Positions 1 to 8,824 of a DNA stretch of 60,209 nt are shown here, in pieces. Each line of letters starts with the position of its first letter. Position 1 is the stretch's first letter. This stretch comes from Candidatus Dechloromonas phosphorivorans. Lineage in GTDB: Bacteria; Pseudomonadota; Gammaproteobacteria; Burkholderiales; Rhodocyclaceae. The translations under genes and the position numbers were made by a program. Below the pieces are notes generated by a model that saw only the letters and a program-made list of their open reading frames with translations, made no database searches and was not told where the DNA came from. Location: the NCBI GenBank assembly GCA_016709495.1, contig JADJMS010000034.1:1-60209 (forward strand). Direction: 5' to 3'.

Positions 1-2
1 CC

Positions 3-149
3 ACCCTCAGCGATCTGGAAGTCGCACGCGGTGTGGTGTACATGGCCAACGCCGGTGGCGGCAAGTTTGCCGATCCGAGCGCCGAAGATGCCGCCCGCTG
101 GCGTGCAAAAGCTGACAAAAAGAAGCGGAAAGCCGCGAAAACAGGCTGA
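3..149 (+). CDS. c5-type cytochrome, C-terminal fragment
   Basis: Only the last 48 codons lie in the window, so the haem-binding CxxCH is not visible. The visible tail reads SDLEVARGVVYMAN, then a GGKF turn and a Lys/Ala-rich end. This is the closing helix seen in betaproteobacterial cytochrome c5-like proteins, where the YM pair lies near the axial methionine side. From family knowledge, such proteins are small periplasmic electron carriers. The assignment rests on one motif; another class I cytochrome c is possible. Confidence 0.6.
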   Translation, partial: TLSDLEVARGVVYMANAGGGKFADPSAEDAARWRAKADKKKRKAAKTG

Positions 150-214
150 AGCGCGCTGGATTGCCCCGACTCAGGTAGGTTATAGTTTGCTGTACGATCC
201 AAGGACCAACAACC

Positions 215-784
215 ATGAGCGAAGAGACTTTTTTACCACGCGGCACATCGGCTCACACGCCAGACCTCAACTGGAGTCAAGTCCGCGAAACCGTACTGAT
301 GCTGGAACTGTCGGCCGTCCAGATTGAAGCGGCAATGAAGGACAGCAATACCTCTGTCGAAGTATTGACCGAGTCCTTCACCAGCATGGCCGGCTATATG
401 CGGATGATTTCCGACACCGTGCAAACTTTGCCGGATACAGGCGAAGTCGGCGTTGCCAAGCAGAACCTGAGCGGTGTTTCCGAACACGTCTCGAGCATGG
501 TGAATCAGGCCATCATCGCCTTTCAGTTTTACGACAAACTGGTCCAGCGTTTGGCCCACGTTGGCATCAGCATGGGCGACCTGAGCAGCCTGGTCGGCGA
601 CAACCGCCGCCTGTACAACCCCTCGGAATGGGTTGAACTGCAGAACAAAATCAAATGCAAATACTCGACACGCGAAGAAATCGCCATGTTCGAAGCGGTC
701 ATGAATGGCGTTCCTGTCCATGAAGCGGTTGATAAATTCATGGCTGACATGAAAGAAAAAAGCGACGACATCGAGCTTTTCTAA
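215..784 (+). CDS. Conserved helical protein, CheZ-like segment, function unknown
   Basis: A 189-residue soluble protein without signal peptide or membrane segment; it starts at ATG 215. It looks almost entirely alpha-helical. The middle part (about residues 95-125) contains NQAIIAFQFYDKLVQRLAHV. This resembles the (F/L)QFxDxxxQRL helix found in CheZ-type phosphatases and some chemoreceptor-associated proteins, but no full CheZ catalytic motif was identified. The C-terminal third is acidic and ends DDIELF. A hybrid histidine kinase starts 18 bases downstream on the same strand, so the two are probably co-transcribed, and a role in that signalling pathway is a reasonable inference. No specific function can be assigned. 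Confidence 0.7.
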   Translation: MSEETFLPRGTSAHTPDLNWSQVRETVLMLELSAVQIEAAMKDSNTSVEVLTESFTSMAGYMRMISDTVQTLPDTGEVGVAKQNLSGVSEHVSSMVNQAIIAFQFYDKLVQRLAHVGISMGDLSSLVGDNRRLYNPSEWVELQNKIKCKYSTREEIAMFEAVMNGVPVHEAVDKFMADMKEKSDDIELF

Positions 785-802
785 GCAAAACAGAATCCAG
801 CC

Positions 803-3800
803 ATGGCCGCCGCCAGTCTCACCGCAGAGGCACGAGGAAGCCCTCTCTATTGCCGGTGTCGGCTGCTGGGTTTGGGATAGCGCCACAGGCAGCTTCCGGC
901 TTTCGGCCAATTTTCATGGTTTGCTTGGCTGCCCGGCCAACGCGCTACCGGTCAGTCCGGCAGAATGGCTCACCCGTACCCACCCTGATGAACAGCCCCT
1001 GCTCGCTTCACTGTTCGAGAAACTGAGCAGCGGCAACGACGAGCAAATCAACTTCACACTGCGCCTGCGTCACGGCAGCGGCATGTGGTCCTGGTTTGAA
1101 GTTCGCAGTCGCCGGCAGAATACAGCGGAAGAGCAAGCAAGTACTGTCCTCGTCACCTTCAATGATGTCACCCAGCAAAAGCAGACCGAATCTGCACTGC
1201 GTGACAGCCAGTTGCGCTACCGCGCGCTCTACACCACCTCGCCCCTCTCTTTTGTGCAATGGGATCGTCAGGGCCATATCCTCGAATGGAACCGGCGAGC
1301 TGAGCAGCTATTTGGCTGGACTACCAGCGAAGTCATCGGCAAACCCGTGCATCATTTGTTGTTGCCGGAAGCACAGCGAGCGGAATTCAATCAGGCGATC
1401 AAAGCACTGATTCAGGGCAGCGGTGACGGCAGTTTCAGCGGCCCGGCACTTGGCAAAGATGGCCTGTTGCTTCATTGCGCCTGGCACAACGTTGCGCTGC
1501 GTGCACCAATGGCAGCCTGCTCGGTATCCTCTCGCTGATTCTTGATCAGACGGATAAACAGCAGGCTCATCAAAATCTTGAACATCTGGTCAGAGAACGC
1601 ACCAGTGAACTGGAAACGGCTCGGGCCAGCCTGACCCATATTATCGACGGCAGTCCGGTACCTATTCTGGTAATCGACGCCAGGCACGTGATTACTCACT
1701 GGAATGCCGCGTGCGAGAGCATCACCGGCATCAAGGCCAGTGAGGTTATCGGCACCAAACAACAGTGGAAAGCTTTTTACCCAAGCGCCCGACCGATCAT
1801 GGCCGATATCGTCATTGATGGGAATCTGCAACAGCTGGATACGCTCTACCAAAGCGGCTTCCGCCCATCGTGCATGGTCGATCACGGGATTGAAGGCGAA
1901 GCATATTTCCCTGGACTCAAACGCTGGCTCTTTTTCACCGCCGCCCCACTCATTGATGAAACTGGCAATATTGTCGGCGCCATTGAAACCTTGCAGGATG
2001 TCAGCGAGCGCAAACAAGCTGAAGTTGCGCTGATGGCGGCCAAAGGTGCCGCTGAACTGGCCGCCAGTGTCAAGTCAGACTTTCTGGCCAACATGAGCCA
2101 CGAAATTCGCACGCCGATGAATGCCATCATCGGCCTTGCCCACCTGATGCTGAACACCCCGCTCAGTCAAAAGCAGCACGATTACGTCACGCGCATTCAG
2201 GGCGCCGGCCAAATGCTGCTTGGCCTGATCAATGACATCCTTGATTTCTCGAAAATCGAAGCTGGCCAGATGCGTATCGAAGCCACCGATTTCCGTCTCG
2301 ACGATGTCCTCAACAAAGTCACCAGCATCATCCAGGCGCGAGCCCAGGAAAAGCGGCTCGAACTGCACTATGTTGTTGACCCAGCGGTTCCCGCCAAGCT
2401 GCTCGGCGATCCCCTGCGGCTGGCGCAGATTCTGATCAACCTGATCGGCAATGCCATCAAATTTACGGCGCATGGTTCAATCAGTGTCTTTTTCCGGGCG
2501 CAACCATATGGCAATGAAATCCAGCTTGATGTCGCAGTTCAGGATACCGGCATCGGCATGTCACCAGAGCAAATCGACAAACTGTTTCAAGCCTTCAGTC
2601 AGGCAGACAACTCGATTACCCGCAAATATGGCGGCACCGGGCTAGGCCTGACCATCTGCAAACGCCTTTGCGAATTGATGGGCGGCGAAATCAAGGTCAG
2701 TAGCGAACCCGGTCATGGCAGCCTCTTTTCCTTCTGGATCAAGCTGGGCAAGAGCGAAGTGGGCGCGGAAGACGCATGCCCTTGTCCGCCATGCTCTGGT
2801 GGTTGACGATAACTCCTTGGCCCGCAACGTACTTGGCCGACTTCTCGAAAAAGCTGGTTGCCAGACCGTTTTAGTAGAGTCTGGCGAACAGGCACTGGGC
2901 ATGTTGGTTGAGAACAAAGACACGCCTTTCGATTTCGTCACCATCGACTACAACATGCCGGGCATGGACGGCATAGAGCTTGCCGAATGCATCCGCCGCC
3001 TGCCACTAAATCCGGTCCCGCGCCTGGTTATGGTCACTTCATCCGATACTCACGAGCTGGAAGAGGCCGGTCGTATGGGCAATATCGAAACGGTGCTGCA
3101 CAAGCCAATAACGGCGGAACAAATTAACCGGCTGGTCACCAGTTCGAATGGTGAGAGCGCAAATAACGCCGGTTCAAACACCAATTTGCTGGCTGACACC
3201 GCATTCTGCTGGTCGAAGACATTCCCACCAACCAGTTGATCGCCCGCGAGATTCTTGAATCCTTTGGCGCGATAGTCGAAACCGCCGACAACGGACGCCA
3301 TGCGCTGGAAAAACTGGCGGAGCCGGGCACGAACTTCGACATCGTGCTGATGGATATTCAAATGCCGGAGATGGATGGACTGGAAGCCACCCGGCAGATT
3401 CGTGCAGGCGGCAAGCATGCCGATTTACCGATTATCGCAATGACAGCACATTCGTTCGAGGACGAAAAGCTGCGCTGCCAGCAAGCGGGCATGAACGACT
3501 TTCTCAGCAAGCCAATTGACCCGACTCTCATGCAACAGGTTTTGTTACGCTGGAAACCCAACGCCATGCCGACCCAAAAAAACTCGCCTTCTACACCGTC
3601 GACCGTAACAGATACCGTCGAATTGCCTAATCTGCCAGGCATCGACAAAGTTGAAGGCCTGAGCCGGATGATGAACAAGCCACGGCTCTATGAGCGCATT
3701 TTGTGTGATTTTTACCGTCGCTTCGTTGGCGAAGCTAATGCTATTCGTAAAGCACTCGCCACCAACGACCGCGCCACAGCCGAACGCGGCGCTCACAGCT

Positions 3801-3970
3801 GCAAAGGACTGGCTGGCTCAATTGGCGCCCATGAACTGCAAGCTGCCTCACTGGCGCTTGAGGTAGCCATTCATGAAAATGCCAAGAACCTTGACGATTG
3901 CCTGGATGACTACGCAGCCAAACTAGCTATCGTCAGCACCGGCATTGCCAGCGGTTTCAAGCTTGAGTAA
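803..3970 (+). CDS. Hybrid histidine kinase, PAS-PAS-PAS-HisKA-HATPase-REC-REC-Hpt (frameshifted)
   Basis: Read as one locus of about 1,055 codons in four frames. Start is ATG 803. An extra base near 833-835 joins MAAASLTAEAR to EALSIAGVGCWVWD; further shifts lie near 1501, 2775-2790 and 3200. Domains in order: two PAS domains (about 835-1500), a third PAS (about 1625-2010, SPVPILVIDARHVITHWNA), HisKA with NMSHEIRTPMNAIIG (about 2090), HATPase_c with NLIGNAIKFT, DTGIGM and GGTGLGL (2430-2645), REC1 with TIDYNMPGMDG (about 2945), REC2 with LVEDIPTNQ and LMDIQMPEMDG (about 3215-3375), and an Hpt domain with AHSCKGLAGSIGA (about 3790). No transmembrane segment is seen, so it is probably cytoplasmic. 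This is the BarA-type phosphorelay layout; the signal and output regulator are unknown. All catalytic motifs remain intact despite the shifts, which suggests sequence errors rather than a dead gene. Confidence 0.88.
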
Positions 3971-3985
3971 GCAAGCCGCCATTCC

Positions 3986-4306
3986 TTAAAACGGCGCAGT
4001 CGCTTCCCAGATGATATTGGCTTTTGCACCCCCCTGACTGGTACGCTCCAGCATGTCGATCAGCGGCCAGGCGCGTGCGCCCATGGCCACCGGTTTTTCG
4101 CTGCCATCTTCCTTTTCTTCCTCCGGCAAGCTGCCTTCACCGCGCGCCACCGCCTGTCGCAACAATGCCGCAGCAGGCATCATCTGCTCACGGGTAAAGG
4201 TGCCACGCGCCGTACATTCCTTGCCGATCGCACGCAACAAGGGGCCGGCTGCTTCAGCAAACATGATCAATTCGCCGGTCTCACTTGATAAAAATTTCAC
4301 TAACAT
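3986..4306 (-). CDS. DUF1840 domain-containing protein
   Basis: About 106 residues starting MLVKFLSSETGELIMFAE. The frame is open further upstream to 4396, but ATG 4306 has an AAGGAA ribosome site about eight bases before it and matches the family's usual start. The pattern of a short beta strand, TGELIMFAE, a helix and IGKECTARGTFT is typical of DUF1840, a small family common in betaproteobacteria. The central part is acidic (EEEKEDG). Function is unknown. The gene is convergent with the hybrid kinase and divergent from the methyltransferase-like gene at 4390. Confidence 0.85.
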   Translation of the reverse strand: MLVKFLSSETGELIMFAEAAGPLLRAIGKECTARGTFTREQMMPAAALLRQAVARGEGSLPEEEKEDGSEKPVAMGARAWPLIDMLERTSQGGAKANIIWEATAPF

Positions 4307-4389
4307 CAGGTATTCCTTTATTTGCACAGGTTTTCCGGTTGTCAGACTGTCCGCCATTCGTGCACAATGACCAAAAGGGGAAGAGAGAC

Positions 4390-5040
4390 ATGCCAACCAA
4401 TAATACTGCCAATCCCTTCGAGACAGGCGACGACGAAATCGAACGATTCGCCCTGGAAGAATGCATCAAACGCCAAAGGGTAGACCACCGTGTGGCGGTC
4501 ATGGTTTGGCCGGCGGCGCATTGCGAGCTCGCGGTTAAATTCGCCAAACTCAGCGCGCGCGTTACCGCCGCAGATCGCGAAGCCAATCAGCAGAATGTCG
4601 AAGGCCGCATTCTTGCCAGCGGGTATGGCAACGAAATCCGCTACGCCTCTCTGGATTTGCCCAACATACCCGACGATTTACCGGATGAACCCTACGACAT
4701 CATCGTCATCCGTTACGGGCTTAGTCATCTACCCTATCTCGAAGCACGCGCAGTGATCCGCCAGTTCATGCTCAAACTGCGCATCGGCGGCAAACTCTAC
4801 GTGTCGATACTCGGCATCAATTCCGAGCTGGGCGATGGCTACGAAGACCGCGAAAAAACAGTTGAAGAGCGTTTCTGCAATCTTGCGCCTGCAATGATCA
4901 AAAAATACAACATCAAGGGCAAGGTCTGCCTGTATTCGGAACGTAATCTCTTCCTGCTCCTGCTCGAAGCCGGCGCCAGCGTTCTACGCACGCTGACCAC
5001 CACCTACGGCAACGTCAAAGCCGTCGCCGTTCGGGTTTGA
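4390..5040 (+). CDS. Class I SAM-dependent methyltransferase-like protein
   Basis: A 216-residue protein starting at ATG 4390 after a purine-rich GGGGAAGAGAG site. The fold order fits a Rossmann-like methyltransferase: RVAVMVWPAAHCELAVKFA for the first strand and loop, RVTAADRE for the acidic residue after strand 2, a third strand with YASLDLPN, and YDIIVIRYGLSHLPYLEA for strand 4 and the following helix. The glycine-rich SAM loop is weak (WPAAHCE instead of GxGxG), so activity is uncertain. The stop overlaps the TTG start of the ROK kinase gene, indicating translational coupling. Substrate is unknown. Confidence 0.65.
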   Translation: MPTNNTANPFETGDDEIERFALEECIKRQRVDHRVAVMVWPAAHCELAVKFAKLSARVTAADREANQQNVEGRILASGYGNEIRYASLDLPNIPDDLPDEPYDIIVIRYGLSHLPYLEARAVIRQFMLKLRIGGKLYVSILGINSELGDGYEDREKTVEERFCNLAPAMIKKYNIKGKVCLYSERNLFLLLLEAGASVLRTLTTTYGNVKAVAVRV

Positions 5041-5939
5041 ATAAGCTACGCATTGGGGTCGACGTCGGCGGCACCAAAATCGAGGTTATCGCCCTTGATT
5101 CAGCCGGCAACGAACGCTTAAGGCGACGTGTCGCCACGCCACAAAATGATTACATGGCGACGTTGATGACCGTCGGCGGCCTCGTCGAAGCCACCGAACT
5201 TGAACTTGGTCAGCGTGGCACTATCGGGGTCGGCATTCCCGGTGCGGAGTCGCTGGCCAGTGGACTAATCAAAAATGCCAATTCCACCTGTCTGATTGGC
5301 AAACCCTTGCGCCGTGATTTGCAGGCCCTGCTTCAGCGCGAAGTCCGCCTCGCCAATGACGCCAACTGTTTCGCCCTCTCCGAAGCCATTGACGGCGCCG
5401 GGCAAGACGCCGACATCATCTTTGGCGTCATTCTCGGCACCGGTGTTGGTGGCGGCATCGTCGTCAACGGACAGGTGCTGACGGGTGCCAATGCCATTGC
5501 CGGTGAATGGGGCCACAACTCCCTGCCCTTGCCGGACAAGAGCGATCTTCCCCTGCCGCCCTGCTATTGCGGACGCCTAGGCTGTATCGAAACCTATCTT
5601 TGCGGCCCGGCGCTCAGTCGTGATCATCGGCAAAGCACGGGGGATCAACTTGATCCGGCTGAAATTGACCGCCGTGCCATGGCGGGCGACGCGGCCTGCG
5701 AGGCCACCCTGCAACGCTACGAAAACCGCCTTGGTCGAGCGCTAGCCAGCATCATCAACATTCTCGATCCGCAAATCATTGTGCTGGGCGGTGGCTTGTC
5801 GAAACTGGAGCGGCTTTATCGGAATTTACCAACGTGTTGCGGTCCACACGTTTTTTCCGATGTTTTTTACAACAAAATCGTTCCGCCCATACATGGGGAT
5901 TCCTCGGGGGTACGCGGTGCCGCCTGGCTGTGGAATTGA
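5037..5939 (+). CDS. ROK family sugar kinase
   Basis: A 300-residue protein that starts at TTG 5037, overlapping the previous stop. The N-terminal phosphate-binding motif is GVDVGGTKIE. A second ATPase motif is GVILGTGVGGGIV (about residues 130-142). The ROK zinc-binding motif reads CYCGRLGCIETYL (about 179-191), and the C-terminal adenosine region is DPQIIVLGGGLSKLE. The length is normal for the family. ROK kinases phosphorylate free hexoses such as fructose, glucose or N-acetylglucosamine; the sequence alone does not settle which. The immediate neighbours give no sugar pathway context. Confidence 0.88.
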   Translation: MNKLRIGVDVGGTKIEVIALDSAGNERLRRRVATPQNDYMATLMTVGGLVEATELELGQRGTIGVGIPGAESLASGLIKNANSTCLIGKPLRRDLQALLQREVRLANDANCFALSEAIDGAGQDADIIFGVILGTGVGGGIVVNGQVLTGANAIAGEWGHNSLPLPDKSDLPLPPCYCGRLGCIETYLCGPALSRDHRQSTGDQLDPAEIDRRAMAGDAACEATLQRYENRLGRALASIINILDPQIIVLGGGLSKLERLYRNLPTCCGPHVFSDVFYNKIVPPIHGDSSGVRGAAWLWN

Positions 5940-5957
5940 TGGCACAATTCATCACCT

Positions 5958-6632
5958 ATGGCCCAAATCTCCCTTTTCATCGGCGGCATCTCCTCCCTGC
6001 CCAACTCCGGCCGGCCGACAGCCATGCTCAAGCAGCAGGCACTGGGCCCGCTCGAACTCGGCACGGAAGGCTTTATTGGCGACCAGCAGGCTGATCGCCG
6101 GGTACACGGCGGGCCGGAAAAAGCGGTTCACCTCTACCCCGCTGCACACTACGCCAAACTCGCCGAGCGTTTTCCTGAAGCCGCAAGCCAGTTGCTTCCC
6201 GGTAGTCTGGGCGAGAATATTTCCTGCGCTGAACTGGACGAAACCTCGGTAAGGATCGGCGACATATACCGCCTCGGCAACGCCCGCCTGCAAGTCTGCC
6301 AACCACGCAATCCGTGCTGGAAAATTGATGACCGCTTCAACGCCGACGGCATGGCCGCCTTCATTGCAGAAACCAACCTGACCGGCTGGTACTGGCGCGT
6401 TGTTCAACCCGGTAGCGTACAGCCTGGCGATACGCTTGAACTCGATCAACCGGCCTTATCCGCCCTCACCCTCGCTGCTGCCATGGTGCTCTGGCAAGAA
6501 CATCGTCCGCCAGTGGATGAACTCGAAAAACTCGCTGCCACCCCCGGCATTGCCAGCGGCTGGCAGCAAAAAATCATCGACCGGGCAACCTGGCTCCGTC
6601 AGCAGTTCCACGTGAAACCCACCACCCTATGA
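5958..6632 (+). CDS. MOSC domain protein, YiiM-like
   Basis: A 224-residue protein from ATG 5958. Visible MOSC features are the GDQQADRRVHGGPEKAVHLY stretch (about residues 40-60), GENISCAELDE, and the key cysteine in LQVCQPRNPCWKID (about residues 112-125), which carries the sulfur or metal-cofactor site in this family. The C-terminal 60 residues form the YiiM-type helical extension. From family knowledge, MOSC proteins bind molybdenum cofactor, and YiiM-like members are linked to N-hydroxylated substrate reduction. The final TGA overlaps the ATG of the MFS gene by four bases. A parS-type palindrome lies inside the last codons (6605-6618). Confidence 0.87.
   Translation: MAQISLFIGGISSLPNSGRPTAMLKQQALGPLELGTEGFIGDQQADRRVHGGPEKAVHLYPAAHYAKLAERFPEAASQLLPGSLGENISCAELDETSVRIGDIYRLGNARLQVCQPRNPCWKIDDRFNADGMAAFIAETNLTGWYWRVVQPGSVQPGDTLELDQPALSALTLAAAMVLWQEHRPPVDELEKLAATPGIASGWQQKIIDRATWLRQQFHVKPTTL
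6605..6618. promoter_or_regulatory. parS-type site inside the MOSC gene
   Basis: The sequence GTTCCACGTGAAAC differs by one base from the symmetric parS core GTTTCACGTGAAAC. It lies in the last codons of the MOSC gene. The same 14 bases occur at 38456-38469 and, inverted, at 21315-21328. Confidence 0.65.
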
Positions 6633-7846
6633 GCCTTCCCGACTCCCGCCAGCTTTGGCTGCGCCTCTTCCTGCCTTTCGCCGCCGGCTACTTCCTTTCA
6701 TACCTGTATCGCACAGTCAACGCCGTTATCGGCCCGGTTTTGGCACGCGAGCTGGGGTTGGGCGATAACGCTCTCGGCCTGCTGACCAGCACTTATTTCC
6801 TCGCCTTTGGTGCCGCCCAGTTGCCGCTCGGCATGCTGCTCGACCGCTTCGGCCCGCGCCGTGTTGAAGCCGGGCTCTTGCTGATCGCCGCCTGCGGTGC
6901 TGCCACTTTTGCCCTTTCCGACACACTTGGCGGTCTGGCCAGTGGTCGGGCATTGATCGGCCTCGGCGTTTCAGCCTGCCTGATGGCTTCATTCAAAGCC
7001 TTCTCGCAATGGTTCCCGCCTGAGCGCCAGGCTTCATTAACCGGCTGGATCATGGCCTCCGGCGGCCTCGGCGCACTCGCCGCTTCGAAGCCGCTGGAAT
7101 TGGCTCTTGGCTTTGCAACATGGCGCGAAGTGGCGTTGCTGCTTGCTGGCTGCACCGTCGTTGTCGCTGCCTCGCTCTGGTATTTCGTCCCCGACAAAGC
7201 TGGCGAAGACAAGGGAACCGGCTTCGCTGCGCAAATGGCCGGCGTACGCAGCATTTTCAGCAGCAGCCATTTCTGGCGCTACGCACCCATGGGTTTCTGG
7301 TTCACCGGCGGCTTCATGGCCGTGCAAGGCCTCTGGGTGGCGCGCTGGATGACGGTGATGGAAGGCCTCGACGGCGCGGCAATTGCCGCCCGCCTGACCT
7401 GGATGAGCGGTGCCATGCTCGGCGGCTTCCTGTTCATGGGCTTTTTTGCCACCGCGCTGGTCCGCCGTGGCATCAAACTGGAACGTGTCTATCTGGTTGC
7501 GATGTTGATGGCGATTGCCATCCTGCTTTTTATCACCAGCGCACCTAGCGCCGGCAGCAACTGGTTATGGCCAGGTGCTTGGCGCCTGTTTTCGCTCTCC
7601 AACATTGCCTATTCACTGGTCGCCCAGTCATTTCCACCCGCGCTTTCGGGTCGCGCCAATACAGCCTTGAACCTGCTTGTTTTTGCTGGCGCATTTGGCC
7701 TGCAATGGGGTATCGGCATTTTTGTCGATGCCTTGCAGGCCAGTGGCTGGTCCGGCGACGCCGCATTCCGCGCCGCCTTTTACACGCTATCAGGCGGTCA
7801 GTTGCTGGCTATTATCTGGTTGCTGCGACCCGTCCGGCAAAGCTGA
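6629..7846 (+). CDS. MFS transporter
   Basis: A 405-residue integral membrane protein with about twelve hydrophobic segments. Its N-terminal half has the major facilitator signature loop between helices 2 and 3, seen as GMLLDRFGPRRVE. Helix 1 contains GYFLSYLYRTVNAVIGP, a pattern seen in NarK/NreB-like and general MFS carriers. It overlaps the MOSC gene by four bases and is probably co-transcribed with it. Substrate cannot be read from the sequence. Its last 57 bases overlap the convergent EF-hand-like gene. Confidence 0.88.
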   Translation: MSLPDSRQLWLRLFLPFAAGYFLSYLYRTVNAVIGPVLARELGLGDNALGLLTSTYFLAFGAAQLPLGMLLDRFGPRRVEAGLLLIAACGAATFALSDTLGGLASGRALIGLGVSACLMASFKAFSQWFPPERQASLTGWIMASGGLGALAASKPLELALGFATWREVALLLAGCTVVVAASLWYFVPDKAGEDKGTGFAAQMAGVRSIFSSSHFWRYAPMGFWFTGGFMAVQGLWVARWMTVMEGLDGAAIAARLTWMSGAMLGGFLFMGFFATALVRRGIKLERVYLVAMLMAIAILLFITSAPSAGSNWLWPGAWRLFSLSNIAYSLVAQSFPPALSGRANTALNLLVFAGAFGLQWGIGIFVDALQASGWSGDAAFRAAFYTLSGGQLLAIIWLLRPVRQS

Positions 7847-8773
7847 AACAGCCAGATCAACTTGCTGCAGAGAACCGACTGAACCCGATTCGTTCAGATA
7901 AACGCCGGCGGCGCGGATCTCGCCGAGCAACCCATTGGCCGAATTTTTCAGGCTAAAAGGCGCGTCGACCGCACCCGTATAGAGTGCGCCAACACCACGC
8001 CCGGCCAGCGAACTCCAGGAATCGCCAGACCATACCGACAACTGCGAAAACACCGGATCGTCTTCATCAATCCAGCCGTTGTGATCAATATCGTAACTGG
8101 CCAATTCCGAAAACCCATTGCCTGACTGCGCTCCGAATAGTTCGCTGCCATTGTCAGCCTTGCCGTTGCCGTTGCGGTCAAACACCAGAAAACCGCTGCT
8201 CGCGGCCAGTCCCGGTATGCTTTCCAGCTTGCCATCCGAATTCAGATCAAAACTTTGGCGCTGGTCAGTCAATTCACTGGCCTTGCCGTCGAAACTGAGT
8301 ACCAATGGGTCGCGTAGTACGACCGAGCCCGAATCTTCATAGACTTTTTCACTCTTGAACTGACGCGCCATGTCGACCGCGTAGCTGAAATCAATTTCCC
8401 TGCCATCGCAGGTTTTAACCTTGCCGTTACCGCAAACCGTTGTTTTTTCCGACTCGCAAATCGTTTCACTCATCTTGCAATGCCATCTCACTTCTCGCCC
8501 ACCCTTTGCCGGCGCCGCTTCCTTTGCCGGCACATCGCAAGCGGCAAGCTTTTCCGGGCCTTCCTTGCCTTCCATTGCCGCCAGAATTGCCTGATACAAG
8601 GATTCCAAAAGCCTGATCACACGCTCAAGGGCCGCCTGTTGGCTATCAACTGGTTCGCTGGCCATACTTTCGAAAATCTTCCGAAAGTTGCTCTCAATGG
8701 TGATCTCGGCGGTTTGACTACGCTCAGCTTCATGGCTGGCCGACAGCGCAACGCTTGATTCGGCGATTCTCAT
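7790..8773 (-). CDS. EF-hand/dockerin-like calcium-binding protein
   Basis: A 327-residue protein without a signal peptide. The N-terminal 90 residues are helical. A cysteine-containing middle (about 95-125, WHCKMSETICES, CGNGKVKTCDG) is followed by three Asp/Asn-rich calcium loops: DLNSDGKLES, DRNGNGKADNGSELFG and DIDHNGWIDEDD (about 190-245). The DxNxNGxxDNGSELFG arrangement is typical of large bacterial proteins with internal EF-hand or VCBS-type calcium sites, often exported without a classical signal. The C-terminal 70 residues contain SLKNSANGLLGEIRAAGVYL. The role is unknown. The ribosome site AAGGAG lies in an 11-bp hairpin. The 3' end overlaps the MFS gene tail to tail by 57 bases. 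Confidence 0.75.
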   Translation of the reverse strand: MRIAESSVALSASHEAERSQTAEITIESNFRKIFESMASEPVDSQQAALERVIRLLESLYQAILAAMEGKEGPEKLAACDVPAKEAAPAKGGREVRWHCKMSETICESEKTTVCGNGKVKTCDGREIDFSYAVDMARQFKSEKVYEDSGSVVLRDPLVLSFDGKASELTDQRQSFDLNSDGKLESIPGLAASSGFLVFDRNGNGKADNGSELFGAQSGNGFSELASYDIDHNGWIDEDDPVFSQLSVWSGDSWSSLAGRGVGALYTGAVDAPFSLKNSANGLLGEIRAAGVYLNESGSVGSLQQVDLAVSALPDGSQQPDNSQQLTA

Positions 8774-8781
8774 TTTCAGCT

Positions 8782-8814
8782 CCTTGCAGTGATTGGAGTA
8801 ACGTCACTGCAAGG
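8782..8814 (-). promoter_or_regulatory. Inverted repeat over the ribosome site of the EF-hand-like gene
   Basis: Arms 8782-8792 and 8804-8814 are perfectly complementary over 11 bp with an 11-base loop. On the minus strand the distal arm includes the AAGGAG Shine-Dalgarno sequence of the gene starting at 8773. No T-run follows, so it is not a classical terminator for priA. It could limit translation of the downstream gene. Confidence 0.45.
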
Positions 8815-8824
8815 GCCGTGCCGG

